Source: a bacterium
GTDB lineage: Bacteria > Sysuimicrobiota > Sysuimicrobiia > Sysuimicrobiales > Segetimicrobiaceae
DNA: 64,000 nt
NCBI GenBank assembly: GCA_035295165.1
Contig: DATGJN010000103.1
Coordinates: 1 to 64,000, forward strand
Reading direction: 5' to 3'
Each line of letters begins with the position of its first letter. Positions within the stretch are counted from its first letter, which is position 1. This document shows, one piece after another, positions 42,178 to 51,784 of this stretch. The position numbers were made by a program, and so were the translations under genes. Under the pieces are notes generated by a model. That model did no database searches. It was not told the DNA's origin and worked only from the letters and a program-made list of their open reading frames with translations.

Positions 42178-44133
42178 ATGAGGGTCATGGGCGTCATCCT
42201 TGCCGGAACTCCGCAGGCACTTCGTAGGAGATCTCCTGCAACCAGCAGCGGCGCCGGGAGACCGAGCGCGAAACCGCCACGGGACGACGCCTTGGCCGCG
42301 GTGGGACGCGAGGCCGCGCGGCTCGCCCAACCCGTCGATCTCGTTGCCGCGCTGGACGACATCCTGAGCAACGTGCAACAGCTTGTGAACGGCTCCGCGT
42401 CCGCGGTCTGGTTGCGCGATTCCACCGGCACGCGCCTCTCCGTGAAGACGCATCGCGGCTATGACGGCGGGACGCCGAAGCCGCTGGCGCTCGATGCGGA
42501 GCACGAAGATGCGCGGGCTCGTGTCTTGACCGCCGGGCAACCCCGTTACGCCGGGGATGCCCGGCGGATGTCGGGCCGCCCCGGTGCGGGCATCACGACG
42601 GGCTTCGGCGCGATCTTGCCCCTGCGGGTTGACGGTCACGTCGTCGGTGTCTTGACCCTCGAGCGTCGAGATCGGCACGCGATCCCCGCCGCCACGCGGA
42701 AGGCGTTGACCGTGTTCGCCGCGTTGGCGTCGCTGGCGGTGTATCAGGCGCGACAACAGGAGCTCCTGGCGGAGCAGGGTCGCACGGCCCGAGAGGTCAG
42801 CGACAGCGCCGAGAGCTTCGCGAGCTTGTTCAACGCCACGACCGAGGGGATCGTGATCCATGACCAAGCGCGCATCGTCGCCGTGAACCAGACGTTCGCC
42901 GCGATGAACGGATATACGCAGGACGAGCTCATCGGCAAGAACGCTCTGGATATCATGACACCCGAGTCCCGGCCACTGGCGCTCGACAACATCCGTACGA
43001 ACGCCGCGGAGCCGTACGACGTCGTGGGGTTGCGGAAGGATGGGTCGACCTTTCCGGCCGAGCTCGCGGGGCGGCCGATTCGTTTTCAGGGTCGGTTCCT
43101 CCGCATGGTCACGGTACGGGACATCAGCAAGCGCAAGCAGGCCGAGGAGATGGCGCGCGTTGGCGCGGATCTCAGCGAAGCGCTCCAGGTGAGTCTCAGC
43201 GTGGAAGAGGCAAGCACGGTGGTCAGCCGTTTCTCCATGCAAGCATTCCCCGACGCGTCCGGCACGATTGTGCTCAACAATGGATCACCGCTGACGCCCG
43301 CCGCCGCGTGGGGCCCGGCCTCGGCCCTCCTGGGGTCGGGTGGGTTTGCCCCGCAAGACTGCTGGGCCCTTCGCCGCGGGCGTCCGCATCTTGTGTCTGA
43401 CTCGAGCACCGGCCTCTTGTGTAGACACGTGTCCGCACCGGTTCCACCAGCGTATCAGTGCATCCCGCTGATCGCGCAGGGAGAAACCTTGGGTGTGATG
43501 TCGTTGACGGCAGGCGGCAAAGGGACAAAGGGCGAGTTGACCCCCGCCGTCGCGCGCCTCGCGAAGACAATGGCGGACCACCTGAGCCTGGCCCTGGCCA
43601 ACCTGCGGCTGCGCGAGGCGCTGCGCGCACAGTCGGTACGGGATCCCCTGACCGGGCTCTTCAACAGACGCTACCTTGAGGAGACGTTGGAACGTGAGTT
43701 CCGGCGAGGCCAGCGCGCGGGGAGCGCGCTGAGCGTCATCATGTTCGACATCGACCACTTCAAGCTGTTCAACGACAGTTTCGGCCACGACGTCGGGGAC
43801 ACGTTGCTGCGGCATCTTGCGGATCTCACGCGGAGTCAGTTTCGCAGCGAGGACATCGTGTGTCGGTACGGCGGCGAAGAATTCGTGGTGGTGCTCCCGG
43901 CGACCGGCCGTGACGAGGCTCGGGCGCGCGCCGAGACGCTGCGGGAGGTCGTCGCCGATCTGCGCATCGCGCAAGGCGGGCGGCGGCCGGGTGAGATCAC
44001 GATTTCGCTCGGCGTGGCGACGATTCCGGACCACGGCTCGAGCCCGGGCGCGCTGCTCCACGCCGCCGATGTCGCGCTGTATCGTGCCAAGCAGAATGGG
44101 CGCGACCGGGTCGAGACTGCGACGCCGGGGTAG
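42178..44133 (+). CDS. Diguanylate cyclase with GAF-PAS-GAF sensory domains
   Basis: This cytoplasmic c-di-GMP synthase has 651 residues. GAF 1 spans about residues 50-185 (AGITTGFGAILPLRVDGHVV). A PAS domain at about 210-325 is clear (VNQTFAAMNGYTQDELIGKN and TVRDISKRKQAEE). A second GAF covers about 335-480. The GGDEF domain (about 490-645) has DPLTGLFNRRYLEETL, metal Asp in MFDIDHFKLFNDSFGHDVGD and the active GGEEF at 565-569. The inhibitory I-site RxxD is present as RSED at 556-559, so product inhibition is expected. No heme or redox cofactor motif is evident. Start ATG 42178 or 42187; the latter has better spacing to AAGGAG. Confidence 0.93.
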   Translation: MRVMGVILAGTPQALRRRSPATSSGAGRPSAKPPRDDALAAVGREAARLAQPVDLVAALDDILSNVQQLVNGSASAVWLRDSTGTRLSVKTHRGYDGGTPKPLALDAEHEDARARVLTAGQPRYAGDARRMSGRPGAGITTGFGAILPLRVDGHVVGVLTLERRDRHAIPAATRKALTVFAALASLAVYQARQQELLAEQGRTAREVSDSAESFASLFNATTEGIVIHDQARIVAVNQTFAAMNGYTQDELIGKNALDIMTPESRPLALDNIRTNAAEPYDVVGLRKDGSTFPAELAGRPIRFQGRFLRMVTVRDISKRKQAEEMARVGADLSEALQVSLSVEEASTVVSRFSMQAFPDASGTIVLNNGSPLTPAAAWGPASALLGSGGFAPQDCWALRRGRPHLVSDSSTGLLCRHVSAPVPPAYQCIPLIAQGETLGVMSLTAGGKGTKGELTPAVARLAKTMADHLSLALANLRLREALRAQSVRDPLTGLFNRRYLEETLEREFRRGQRAGSALSVIMFDIDHFKLFNDSFGHDVGDTLLRHLADLTRSQFRSEDIVCRYGGEEFVVVLPATGRDEARARAETLREVVADLRIAQGGRRPGEITISLGVATIPDHGSSPGALLHAADVALYRAKQNGRDRVETATPG

Positions 44134-44156
44134 CGTCGAGGCGGGCGTAAGGGCGC

Positions 44157-45953
44157 CTACCGGGATGGCTCGAACAGGGGAACCCGATCCATCTCGGGGA
44201 CGGTCACCAAGCCCTTATCCGTGAGACGGATCGCGGGGATCACGCTGAGCGGCAGCAGGTTGAACCCCATGAAGGGCAGCAAGCACCCCGCCTCGGTCCA
44301 CGCGCGCTTGAGCCCGGCGACCTCCTCGGCGACCGCCACGGCGCGGCGGTCCGAGAGCAGTCCGGCGATCGGAAGCGCGACGCGGGCCCGGACTCGACCG
44401 TCCCTGACGACCACGACGCCGCCCGCCGTGTCCCGAACGGCTTCCACGGCGCGGCACATCTCCGCCTCGTCGATGCCGGCCACGATCAGGTTGTGCGCAT
44501 CGTGTCCGACGGAGCTGGCCACCGCCCCCGCCGTGAGGCCGAAGTCCGCGAGGAGCCCGTGCGCCGCCCCACCGCCGCGTCCGTAACGTTCGAGCACCGC
44601 GACGAAGCACAGGCGGTGCCGCGCGAGCAGCTCGGGCCAGGACGTCCCCGCGGCAACGTCAATCGTCTCGTGAACCGTCGCGATGCCGGGCATCGCGACG
44701 CGGATGACATGGGCGCGGCACGGCAGCGGTGGCAATTCCGGGGTGAGACGCGGGATCTCCGGAATCTGGACCGTCGCGTAGGCAGCTCGTGGGTAGGCGT
44801 AGCGCTGAGAGAGCACCTCATCCAGCACTGGAGTGATCTTGCGGTGTTCGACGACGAGCGTCCCGCCGTACCACGTGCTCTGCGGCTCGAGGTCGTCGTT
44901 GAGGAGGGCGATATCGGCACGACGTCCGTGCCCGAGGCCGCCGAGCTCGCCGTCCATCCCGTACCTGGTGGCCGGGTGCAGCGATCCCAGGCTCCACGCC
45001 GGCGGTTTCGGAATGCCGGCCGCGACGGCCTGACGGACCACCCAATCCAGCCCGAAATGGAAGAGATCGTCCGTATCGCGGTCGTCGGTGCACACGCAGA
45101 CGCGTTTCGAACTGGCCATCAGCTCGGTGATCGTGCGGACCGCCGCCGGCAGACTGTGCCACGGCGTGGTGGGAGGCCCCCCGCGGAGAAATACCCAGAG
45201 ACCGGCCTCGAGGAGATCGTCCGCGATCTCCCGGCTCACGGCTTCATGGGTGTCGGTGACACCGCTTGCCGCGTACGCGGCCACGAACTCCTGGCCGTAA
45301 ACGTGGCCGCAGACCGGGAGTCCCCGGGCCAGGGCTTGTTGGATGATGGCGTGGCTGCGCGGATCGCCGAGGGCGACCTGGACGAAGTCCATCTTCTCGC
45401 CCAACGCGACCGCTTCCGGCCAGCGGTCGAAGAGCCGGCCGACCGCCTGGGGCGAGAGATCGCCGCCGGCGGTCTCGAACTCTTCGGTCGTGGCAGGGAT
45501 CGTGCTGGGTACCGTGAGGAAGATGTTCAGGGGCGCCCGGCGCGCGTCTTCGAGCATCCACTCGATGCCCTGCTCGCCGCAGACGTTGCCGATCTCGTGG
45601 CTGTCGGCGAAGATCGTCGTGGTGCCGTTCAGCAGGGCCGCCTCGGCGAACGCGCACGCCGTGACCATGCTGCTCTCGATGTGCACGTGCGGGTCCACGA
45701 GCCCTGGGGCCAGGATGCCTCCCGCGGCGTCGTAGAATCGCGCCCCGGAGTCTCGCTTGCACCGGCCGGCCGGGACGACCGCCGCGATCCGCCCGGCGTG
45801 AATCAGGATCTCCCGGTCTTCGAGCACGCGGTCGGTGTAGACGGAGAGGATTCTCGCGCCGGTGATGACGGTCTCCGGGGCGAGCCGGAACGACGCCACC
45901 GCCGCGAGATCACGGGTTAGCGTGTGAAGGGGAGGGACCGAGAGCCGGTTCAT
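44157..45953 (-). CDS. ade: Adenine deaminase
   Basis: This 598-residue amidohydrolase of the Ade family deaminates adenine to hypoxanthine in purine salvage. The start of the metal-binding barrel is [20 protein letters not shown] near residue 85. [40 protein letters not shown] and [20 protein letters not shown] supply further ligands. The C-terminal Ade domain has [20 protein letters not shown] and [20 protein letters not shown]. Length and motifs are standard. ATG 45953 was chosen; the longer upstream frame is a shadow. No other purine gene is adjacent. Confidence 0.93.
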   Translation of the reverse strand: MNRLSVPPLHTLTRDLAAVASFRLAPETVITGARILSVYTDRVLEDREILIHAGRIAAVVPAGRCKRDSGARFYDAAGGILAPGLVDPHVHIESSMVTACAFAEAALLNGTTTIFADSHEIGNVCGEQGIEWMLEDARRAPLNIFLTVPSTIPATTEEFETAGGDLSPQAVGRLFDRWPEAVALGEKMDFVQVALGDPRSHAIIQQALARGLPVCGHVYGQEFVAAYAASGVTDTHEAVSREIADDLLEAGLWVFLRGGPPTTPWHSLPAAVRTITELMASSKRVCVCTDDRDTDDLFHFGLDWVVRQAVAAGIPKPPAWSLGSLHPATRYGMDGELGGLGHGRRADIALLNDDLEPQSTWYGGTLVVEHRKITPVLDEVLSQRYAYPRAAYATVQIPEIPRLTPELPPLPCRAHVIRVAMPGIATVHETIDVAAGTSWPELLARHRLCFVAVLERYGRGGGAAHGLLADFGLTAGAVASSVGHDAHNLIVAGIDEAEMCRAVEAVRDTAGGVVVVRDGRVRARVALPIAGLLSDRRAVAVAEEVAGLKRAWTEAGCLLPFMGFNLLPLSVIPAIRLTDKGLVTVPEMDRVPLFEPSR

Positions 45954-46146
45954 GCGCGCGCCGCACCCGTCGTCTGCGTCATCGCCTTCGCAGCATGGTA
46001 ACAGGGGCAGACGGCGTTCGTCAAGCCGGTGCGGGGGCACATTCTCCGTCGTCGGGGACTGCGTGTCGGCCGAAGGGATGCGGCTTCGGCCGACACGCGC
46101 AACAGCACTGCCTACCCTGCGCTGTTCCCGATGCGCGCCTGACCGG

Positions 46147-46521
46147 TCACGCGGACGCTTTCTCCGGAAGCTCCCCGAAAAAGCCGGTGATGCGCTGCAG
46201 CCGGCCGTCGGGGGCCAGTCGGCCGACGTCGATGCCAGCCACCACGACGCTGCCGTCAGGGGCCGCGAGTTCCCATGCGAAGCGGAGCTGGTCGTGGTGC
46301 GTGTCGACGCCGCTGGTACGGCGAAACCGGTGGCCGGGGAACCGGGCCTGCACGGTGGCCACCATGTCGCCGATGGCGGTGTGGCCCTCGGCCTCCAACT
46401 GGGGGTCGACGTAGCGGCCATCGCCCGCCCAACTGTGTCTGATGTGCGCGGCCCGCCGGGTCGGATCGGTCTCGTTCCACATCGCAAGATACGTGTCGAC
46501 GGTTGTCGTGGCGTTGCTCAT
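46147..46521 (-). CDS. NTF2/SnoaL-like domain protein
   Basis: This 124-residue single-domain protein of the SnoaL-like (NTF2) cone fold has helix [20 protein letters not shown], then [40 protein letters not shown] and [19 protein letters not shown]. Members are isomerases, hydrolases or ligand carriers; no catalytic residue set allows a choice here. ATG 46521 was chosen with GACAGGAGGCG upstream. Monocistronic. Confidence 0.8.
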   Translation of the reverse strand: MSNATTTVDTYLAMWNETDPTRRAAHIRHSWAGDGRYVDPQLEAEGHTAIGDMVATVQARFPGHRFRRTSGVDTHHDQLRFAWELAAPDGSVVVAGIDVGRLAPDGRLQRITGFFGELPEKASA

Positions 46522-46651
46522 CTGACGCCTCCTGTCAAACCGAGATTGGTGAGACAGGAGCATTCTCGCACCGACGGCGGCCGAAAGACAATTACCTCCG
46601 ACGTCGTGGATCACGCAGATGTTCGTCGTCCCCGCGTCCGGCGCGCGCCGG

Positions 46652-47050
46652 TCACTTCTTCGGATCGAGCTTCAACGCCGCCGAGTTGATGCAGTATCGC
46701 AGCCCAGTCGGCCGAGGGCCGTCGTCGAACACGTGACCCAGATGCGCGTCGCATCTGGCGCACAGGACTTCCGTCCGGAGCATTCCGTGGCTGCGGTCGA
46801 CGTGCTTGTCCACGCGGTCGTCGGCGACCGGGCTGGTAAAGCTCGGCCAACCGCAGCCCGCATCGAATTTCGCATCGGACTCGAAGAGTTCGGCACCGCA
46901 GCATACGCAGCGATAGACGCCGGGCGTCGTCGCTCTCTCATACTCGCCGGTGAAGGGCCGTTCGGTGGCCTTCTGGCGTGTGACAGCATATTGCTCTGGC
47001 GTCAACTGCGCACGCCATTCACTGTCGGTCTTTTGGATCTTGTCCGGCAT
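46652..47050 (-). CDS. msrB: Peptide methionine (R)-S-oxide reductase MsrB
   Basis: This 132-residue repair enzyme reduces methionine-R-sulfoxide in proteins. Zinc site Cys pairs are in [11 protein letters not shown] and [40 protein letters not shown] binds substrate. The catalytic Cys is in [12 protein letters not shown] near the C-terminus. A resolving Cys is the one in GCGWPSF. There is no signal peptide, so it is cytoplasmic. ATG 47050 was chosen over an upstream in-frame ATG because homology begins there. Confidence 0.95.
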   Translation of the reverse strand: MPDKIQKTDSEWRAQLTPEQYAVTRQKATERPFTGEYERATTPGVYRCVCCGAELFESDAKFDAGCGWPSFTSPVADDRVDKHVDRSHGMLRTEVLCARCDAHLGHVFDDGPRPTGLRYCINSAALKLDPKK

Positions 47051-47326
47051 CGTGGCACCCCGCGGATAGTCGGTGTTGGCGTCGGCGAACCGCCAGATGT
47101 GGTGTCGGCGGCCCGTTGACGCTGCTACGTGCATTCTACTACGGCGAGTGACGCGGGCACTGCGCTGAGCCTTAACATATTTTTAGCGCCCATCCCCCTC
47201 GAGGCAGTGCCGGCGCTGGTGCGCGATGTTCTTGCCCAGCGACACATTCTGGAGTCGGTTGTCGCCGCCGGCGTCCCCGGCTGGCTCCGCCTGCAGCGGC
47301 GCGCGACAGCCCACGCCGCACCCGGA

Positions 47327-47881
47327 CTACCGATCCCGCGACGTCGTCAGCTTGTGCTTGTTCACCCACTCGATTTGTGCGGTGTGGTGTCCAGCGTGCC
47401 AGACGTAGTGGGCGAGCGCGCGCCACAGAGGCACGACCTCCTGGTTTTCCGGGTGGTAGAACGATCGTTCGAACGCGTCGGGCGCAAGTGATCGGAGCAG
47501 GCACACCCAGCGCGCGTGCAGCCCCTCCAGGATCCGCAACGACGGCTCGACGTCCCCGCACCGAGCGTCGGCGAGCAGCGACCACCGAGTCTCGTCGTAC
47601 GGTCTGATGGTGGGGCGCTCTTCCGTCAGCGCCAGCTTAAAGCGAATGTAGCTGTTCTGGTGGCTGTCCGCCAGGTGGTGCGCGATTTGGCGGATCGTCC
47701 AGTTCCGATACACGGTGTCGAGCTGTTCGTTCGAGAGTCTCGACACCGCCTCGCGCAGCCGCGCGGGGGCGCGTTCCAGTTCGCCGATCCACGCCTCGCG
47801 GTGCCGGGCGTCGTGCGCCTCAGCGGCGACGAACGGCCCCGTCGGAAACGGCGGCGGTTCCGGCGATATCCGATCTTTCAT
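47327..47881 (-). CDS. DinB/YfiT-family protein (metal-dependent, bacillithiol transferase-like)
   Basis: This 184-residue four-helix DinB protein of the YfiT type has an N-terminal extension PTGPFVAAEAHDARHREAWI. The metal His triad is in RQIAHHLADSHQNSYIRFKL (first His) and AHYVWHAGHHTAQIEWVNKH (two His). In Bacillota YfiT (BstA) members act in thiol transfer; whether this organism makes bacillithiol is unknown. CTGGAGG precedes the ATG. It is 33 bp behind another DinB gene, so the two are probably co-transcribed. Confidence 0.85.
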   Translation of the reverse strand: MKDRISPEPPPFPTGPFVAAEAHDARHREAWIGELERAPARLREAVSRLSNEQLDTVYRNWTIRQIAHHLADSHQNSYIRFKLALTEERPTIRPYDETRWSLLADARCGDVEPSLRILEGLHARWVCLLRSLAPDAFERSFYHPENQEVVPLWRALAHYVWHAGHHTAQIEWVNKHKLTTSRDR

Positions 47882-47914
47882 GCGTGTCCCTCCAGGTGTG
47901 GCGTTTCGACCCGG

Positions 47915-48475
47915 CTACGCGAGCGGGATGCGCTCCACCATCAGCACCGAGTAGTCCAGGTTCTCCGCCGCGACTCCCGCCTGCCGCAACATCGTCATAA
48001 TCTGGGCCCGGTGGTGGATCTCGTGGAACAGAATCTGGCCGGCGATTCCCCCCGCGGTCAACTGGAACCGCATCGGCGGGGTCATGTCTCGCGCGACCAT
48101 GGCCGTGGGGCGGTCCGGATCGCCGAGATCGGCGAGCGCCGCCCGCGTGCTCGAGCGCTGTCGGTCCCATGCCGCGACTAGAGGCTCGAGATCCGGCAGC
48201 CGTTCGAGGGTGAAAGGGTTGTTCTGCCGGATCTCCTGCGCGACCACCTCACTCTTTCTCAGCGCTTCGACGTAGCCCCATTCCGCGCCCGCGACGTGAA
48301 GCAACGTCGCGCGGATGGAGCCTCGTCCGACCGGGAACGCCTGCGTGTACGCTTGGGGAGAAGCCTGCCGCACCCACTCCAGCAGCCTGGCGCGCGCGCG
48401 TACGAGATAGTCGAAGTATGTCACGAGCCCGTCAGCGAGGGTCGCCTTGGCGTGGGAATCAGAAGATTCGGCCAT
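47915..48475 (-). CDS. DinB-family protein
   Basis: This 186-residue four-helix DinB protein starts LVTYFDYLVRARARLLEWVR. The first metal His is in IRATLLHVAGAEWGYVEALR, and the distal pair is in AGQILFHEIHHRAQIMTMLR, giving the H-HxxxH-type triad that binds a divalent metal. Members transfer thiols or act on glutathione-like cofactors; substrate unknown. It is the first gene of a pair with the YfiT-like gene. Confidence 0.85.
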   Translation of the reverse strand: MAESSDSHAKATLADGLVTYFDYLVRARARLLEWVRQASPQAYTQAFPVGRGSIRATLLHVAGAEWGYVEALRKSEVVAQEIRQNNPFTLERLPDLEPLVAAWDRQRSSTRAALADLGDPDRPTAMVARDMTPPMRFQLTAGGIAGQILFHEIHHRAQIMTMLRQAGVAAENLDYSVLMVERIPLA

Positions 48476-48542
48476 TTCCTACAGTCACCTCCGTAGGGTC
48501 ACGTAGCCCCTAGCGCGTACGCTGCCGCATGCGCGGTCCACG

Positions 48543-50048
48543 TCACGATGAGCGGCGCGCCGCCTCAAGTGCGGCCGCCAGCTGCTCCGCGCCCCTTCGC
48601 AGTACGTCGGGGCGAGCCGCCGCGAATCCCAGCGCAAGCCCGTTCGCGGCTCGGGCAGGCCGCGCAGAATATGCCGCCAGCGGGGTAGCTTCAATGCCGC
48701 GACTGTGCGCCTCCGCGGATACCCTTACGGCGTCCACTCCATCGAGGTCAGCCACCGCGTGCAGGCCCGTCTGCACCGGCCGCAGCCGCAGCGCGCCGCC
48801 GCAGTAGCGTTCCACCGCGGCGGCCAGCGCCTCGAGGCGCTGGCGGTATGCCGTCCTCATACGGCGCAGGTGCCGGGCGAAATGGCCCTCGCGGATGAAA
48901 TCGGCGAGCACCGCCTGGTCGAGCACCGGTGGATGTTGGTCCGCGGCACGGCGCGCGGCGACGAGGCGATCCCGGAGATCGGGCGGTACGATGAGAAACC
49001 CGAGGCGGAGCGCCGGGAACAGCGTCTTGCTGAAACTGCCCGTATAGATCACGCGGCCGCCAGCATCGAGGCCGTGCAAGCAAGGGATGGCGCGGGTTCC
49101 ATAACGGAACTCGCTGTCGTAGTCGTCTTCGATCACCCACGCGCGCGCCGCCCCGGCCCACTTCAGCAGCGCGAGCCGCCGCCGCAGGCTCATCGGGACA
49201 CCGAGCGGGTACTGGTGGGACGGTGTGACATACACCAGACGAGCGTCATCCGCGCGGCGGGCACCAGCGTCGACGTCAAGGCCTTCCGCGTCGACCCGCA
49301 CCGGGACGATGTGCGCTCCGGCCCCGAGCAGGGCGCTGCGCGCGCCGGGGTAGCCAGGTTCCTCCATCCAGGCCCGATCTCCCGGATCGAGCAGCACTCG
49401 GCAGATTAAGTCGAACCCTTGCTGCGCGCCGGCGACGATGATCACGTGGTCGGCGACGCACTGGGTCCCACGTGCCGTCTGCACATGGGCGGCAATGGCT
49501 TCACGCAGAGCCGCAAGCCCGCCGACGTCACCGTAGTCCAGATTCGCCGCGGTCGCGGATCGAAGCCGGCGGTTGATGAGCCGTTGCCAGATCCTGATCG
49601 GGAAAAGATCGACTCCTGGTGTTCCCATGCGAAAGGCCCTCGGCGGGCCGGCGAGCCGCTGCGCGCCTTGCGGCGCCGCCGCCAGAGCCACGCCACGGTG
49701 CGACAGTGATAGGCGCGCCCGCCGTGCCGCGGGATGGTTCGTCCGCGGACCTCCCCGGCAGGGGAAAGAGGGCAGGTCATCCGGGAGGTCGTCCGCGACG
49801 AACGTGCCCGCGCCGCGCCGCGTGGCAAGATAACCTTCTGACAACAGCTGCTCAAGGGCAAGGACCGCAGTGGTCCGAGAGATGCGCAGGTCGTGGGCCA
49901 GTTCCCGTGACGACGGAAGACGTGTCCCTCGCGAGACTGCGCCAGACAAGATTGCGAGCCTGATGCTCCGATAGATCTGGTGTTGCAGCGTGCCTGCGGC
50001 GCGCGGATCGATGCGGACGAACAGGTCTGTGGCCAGATGCTCGGCCAT
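48543..50048 (-). CDS. MocR-type regulator (GntR helix-turn-helix fused to aminotransferase)
   Basis: This 501-residue PLP-dependent transcription factor has an N-terminal GntR winged helix (residues about 15-85: IYRSIRLAILSGAVSRGTRL, PSSRELAHDLRISRTTAVLA). A linker follows, then an aminotransferase-like domain with YGDVGGLAALREAIAAHVQT and YVTPSHQYPLGVPMSLRRRL. The PLP lysine is in YTGSFSKTLFPALRLGFL. MocR proteins sense pyridoxal phosphate or an amino compound. It is divergent from an amino acid permease, its likely target. The perfect inverted repeat GCGCACAAATGCGC at 50112-50125 between the genes could be an operator. ATG 50048 was chosen by homology. Confidence 0.9.
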   Translation of the reverse strand: MAEHLATDLFVRIDPRAAGTLQHQIYRSIRLAILSGAVSRGTRLPSSRELAHDLRISRTTAVLALEQLLSEGYLATRRGAGTFVADDLPDDLPSFPCRGGPRTNHPAARRARLSLSHRGVALAAAPQGAQRLAGPPRAFRMGTPGVDLFPIRIWQRLINRRLRSATAANLDYGDVGGLAALREAIAAHVQTARGTQCVADHVIIVAGAQQGFDLICRVLLDPGDRAWMEEPGYPGARSALLGAGAHIVPVRVDAEGLDVDAGARRADDARLVYVTPSHQYPLGVPMSLRRRLALLKWAGAARAWVIEDDYDSEFRYGTRAIPCLHGLDAGGRVIYTGSFSKTLFPALRLGFLIVPPDLRDRLVAARRAADQHPPVLDQAVLADFIREGHFARHLRRMRTAYRQRLEALAAAVERYCGGALRLRPVQTGLHAVADLDGVDAVRVSAEAHSRGIEATPLAAYSARPARAANGLALGFAAARPDVLRRGAEQLAAALEAARRSS

Positions 50049-50292
50049 CGACGGCCCCCGCGAGCGTCTTATGGGTGAGGCGACTCTCCATGTCATTTGG
50101 TTCTATGCACAGCGCACAAATGCGCAGCCTCATCATACCAGCTGGGCGGGACCTCGTGGCGGGTAAGTGGTCTGAACGCTTTCCACGCGACTGGACCTAC
50201 ATCGTGCACCAGCCCGCGGCGACAATAGGCGATGACGGTGTCGCGCAGTTCGAGATCGACGTACGAGGCCGCGAGCGGAGGGCGCACCCATC

Positions 50293-51558
50293 ATGAAACA
50301 TACGCTCGGTCTGTGGCAAGGCGTCGCGCTGTACGTGGGGGCGGTGCTGGGGACGGGCATGCTCGTTTTGCCCGCGGTGGCCGCGGCGACCGCAGGTCCG
50401 GCTTCGATCCTCGCATGGCTCGCGCTCGTGGTGATCTCGTGCCCGATGGCGCTCACCTACGCAGCCCTGTCACGCGACCGGCCTGATGCCGCCGGGTTCT
50501 CCGGCGCGATCGAGCGCGCCTTCGGTCCCCAGTGGGGCGCCGTGGCGGGATGGCTCTTTCTGGCGGCCGCGCCGACCGGATACGTCGTCGCCGCCCTCAT
50601 CGCCGGAGGGTATGCTGCGAGCCTCATCGGGGGCGGGCGGGAAGGCGCGTTCGCGCTCGGAGGGGGATTGGTGTGCCTCGCCTACGTCCTGAACCTCGTG
50701 GGCTTGCGCGTGAGCGCGGGCGCGCAGCTCTTCTCTGTCGGGGCGATTACAGCCGGAATGGTGCTCATCGTCGGGCGGGCGCTCGGCCACGTGGAGAAAT
50801 CCGCGTTCGTCCCGTTTGCCCCACATGGGCACGCCGCGATCGGCCTCGCCGCCGTGCAGCTGTTCTGGGCGTTCGTCGGGTGGGAAGCGATTACGCCGCT
50901 TGCCACGGAATTCCGCAACCCGCGAGACATCTCTCGCGCCAGCCTGCTTGCCGTCGTGGTTGTCGGCATCCTCTATCTGTCCCTCGCGGTCGCCACCGTC
51001 GGTATGCACGCGTACGGCCCAGCGCTCCAGTCGGCGACGCCCCTGGTCAGCATGGCGGCCGTCACGTTCGGGCCGTCGGCTGCGCTCATGATCGGTATCG
51101 CTGGTTTTGTGCTGTCGTTCGCCCCGGTGAACGCCTATGTCGCTGGCATGGGCCGGCTGATACCGGCGCTCGCGCGCCGGCGGCAACTCCCGGCCTGGCT
51201 CGGAAACGCGCCGGCATCGGGGACGCCGCGGCGCGCCCTCGCCGTGTTGGGAGCGTTGTGCGCCGCAGCGGCCGTGGTCGCATACGCAGCGGGGTGGAGT
51301 ATCGCCGATCTGCTGCCGTTCTCCACGTCATCGTTCATCGCGACCTACGTACTCTCGATGGCCGCGGCCGTGCGCCTGCTCCGTCCACCCCTCAGGTACG
51401 CGGCCGTCGCATCGCTCGTGACATGCACAATCGTCCTTCTCTTCATCGGTCCGTTGCTGGCGTGGATCGCCGGCGTCGCGGCCTGCGCACTCGCGTACCA
51501 GGGCGTTGTGGCGCTTCGGGAGCGCGGCGGCGCGCCCGGCGGGAAAGTGCCGGCGTGA
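50293..51558 (+). CDS. Amino acid permease, APC superfamily (YjeH-like)
   Basis: This 421-residue inner-membrane transporter has about eleven to twelve helices. The first two helices carry VALYVGAVLGTGMLVLPAVA (the unwound G-G-G substrate loop of APC proteins) and WLALVVISCPMALTYAALSR. LFWAFVGWEAITPLATEFRN lies in the middle and SFAPVNAYVAGMGRLIPALA later. The closest group is YjeH, a methionine and branched-chain amino acid exporter. It is divergent from the MocR regulator. The 226 bp after it, up to dnaB, show nothing recognisable. Confidence 0.87.
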   Translation: MKHTLGLWQGVALYVGAVLGTGMLVLPAVAAATAGPASILAWLALVVISCPMALTYAALSRDRPDAAGFSGAIERAFGPQWGAVAGWLFLAAAPTGYVVAALIAGGYAASLIGGGREGAFALGGGLVCLAYVLNLVGLRVSAGAQLFSVGAITAGMVLIVGRALGHVEKSAFVPFAPHGHAAIGLAAVQLFWAFVGWEAITPLATEFRNPRDISRASLLAVVVVGILYLSLAVATVGMHAYGPALQSATPLVSMAAVTFGPSAALMIGIAGFVLSFAPVNAYVAGMGRLIPALARRRQLPAWLGNAPASGTPRRALAVLGALCAAAAVVAYAAGWSIADLLPFSTSSFIATYVLSMAAAVRLLRPPLRYAAVASLVTCTIVLLFIGPLLAWIAGVAACALAYQGVVALRERGGAPGGKVPA

Positions 51559-51784
51559 TCTCGGCCCCTGCCAGATGCGGATCGGCAACTGCGTAATCGA
51601 GCGGCGCACACCACGCGATTCACGCTGGACCTGGGTCGTCGTGGTGGCGGTTGTGGCGTCGTGTGTGGTTCGCTTGAGGGGGCTGGCAGTTTCTTGTCGC
51701 ACGCCAGCCACGGCTCCAAGGCCGTAACTCCCAACCGACCGGTCTGGAGAACGCTGGACAACCAGCATCGAAATCCAACAGCAC

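Noticed and set aside
50112-50125. GCGCACAAATGCGC as a firm MocR operator
   Set aside because: It is a perfect but short inverted repeat in GC-rich DNA. MocR regulators usually bind direct repeats, so it is mentioned only as a possibility.
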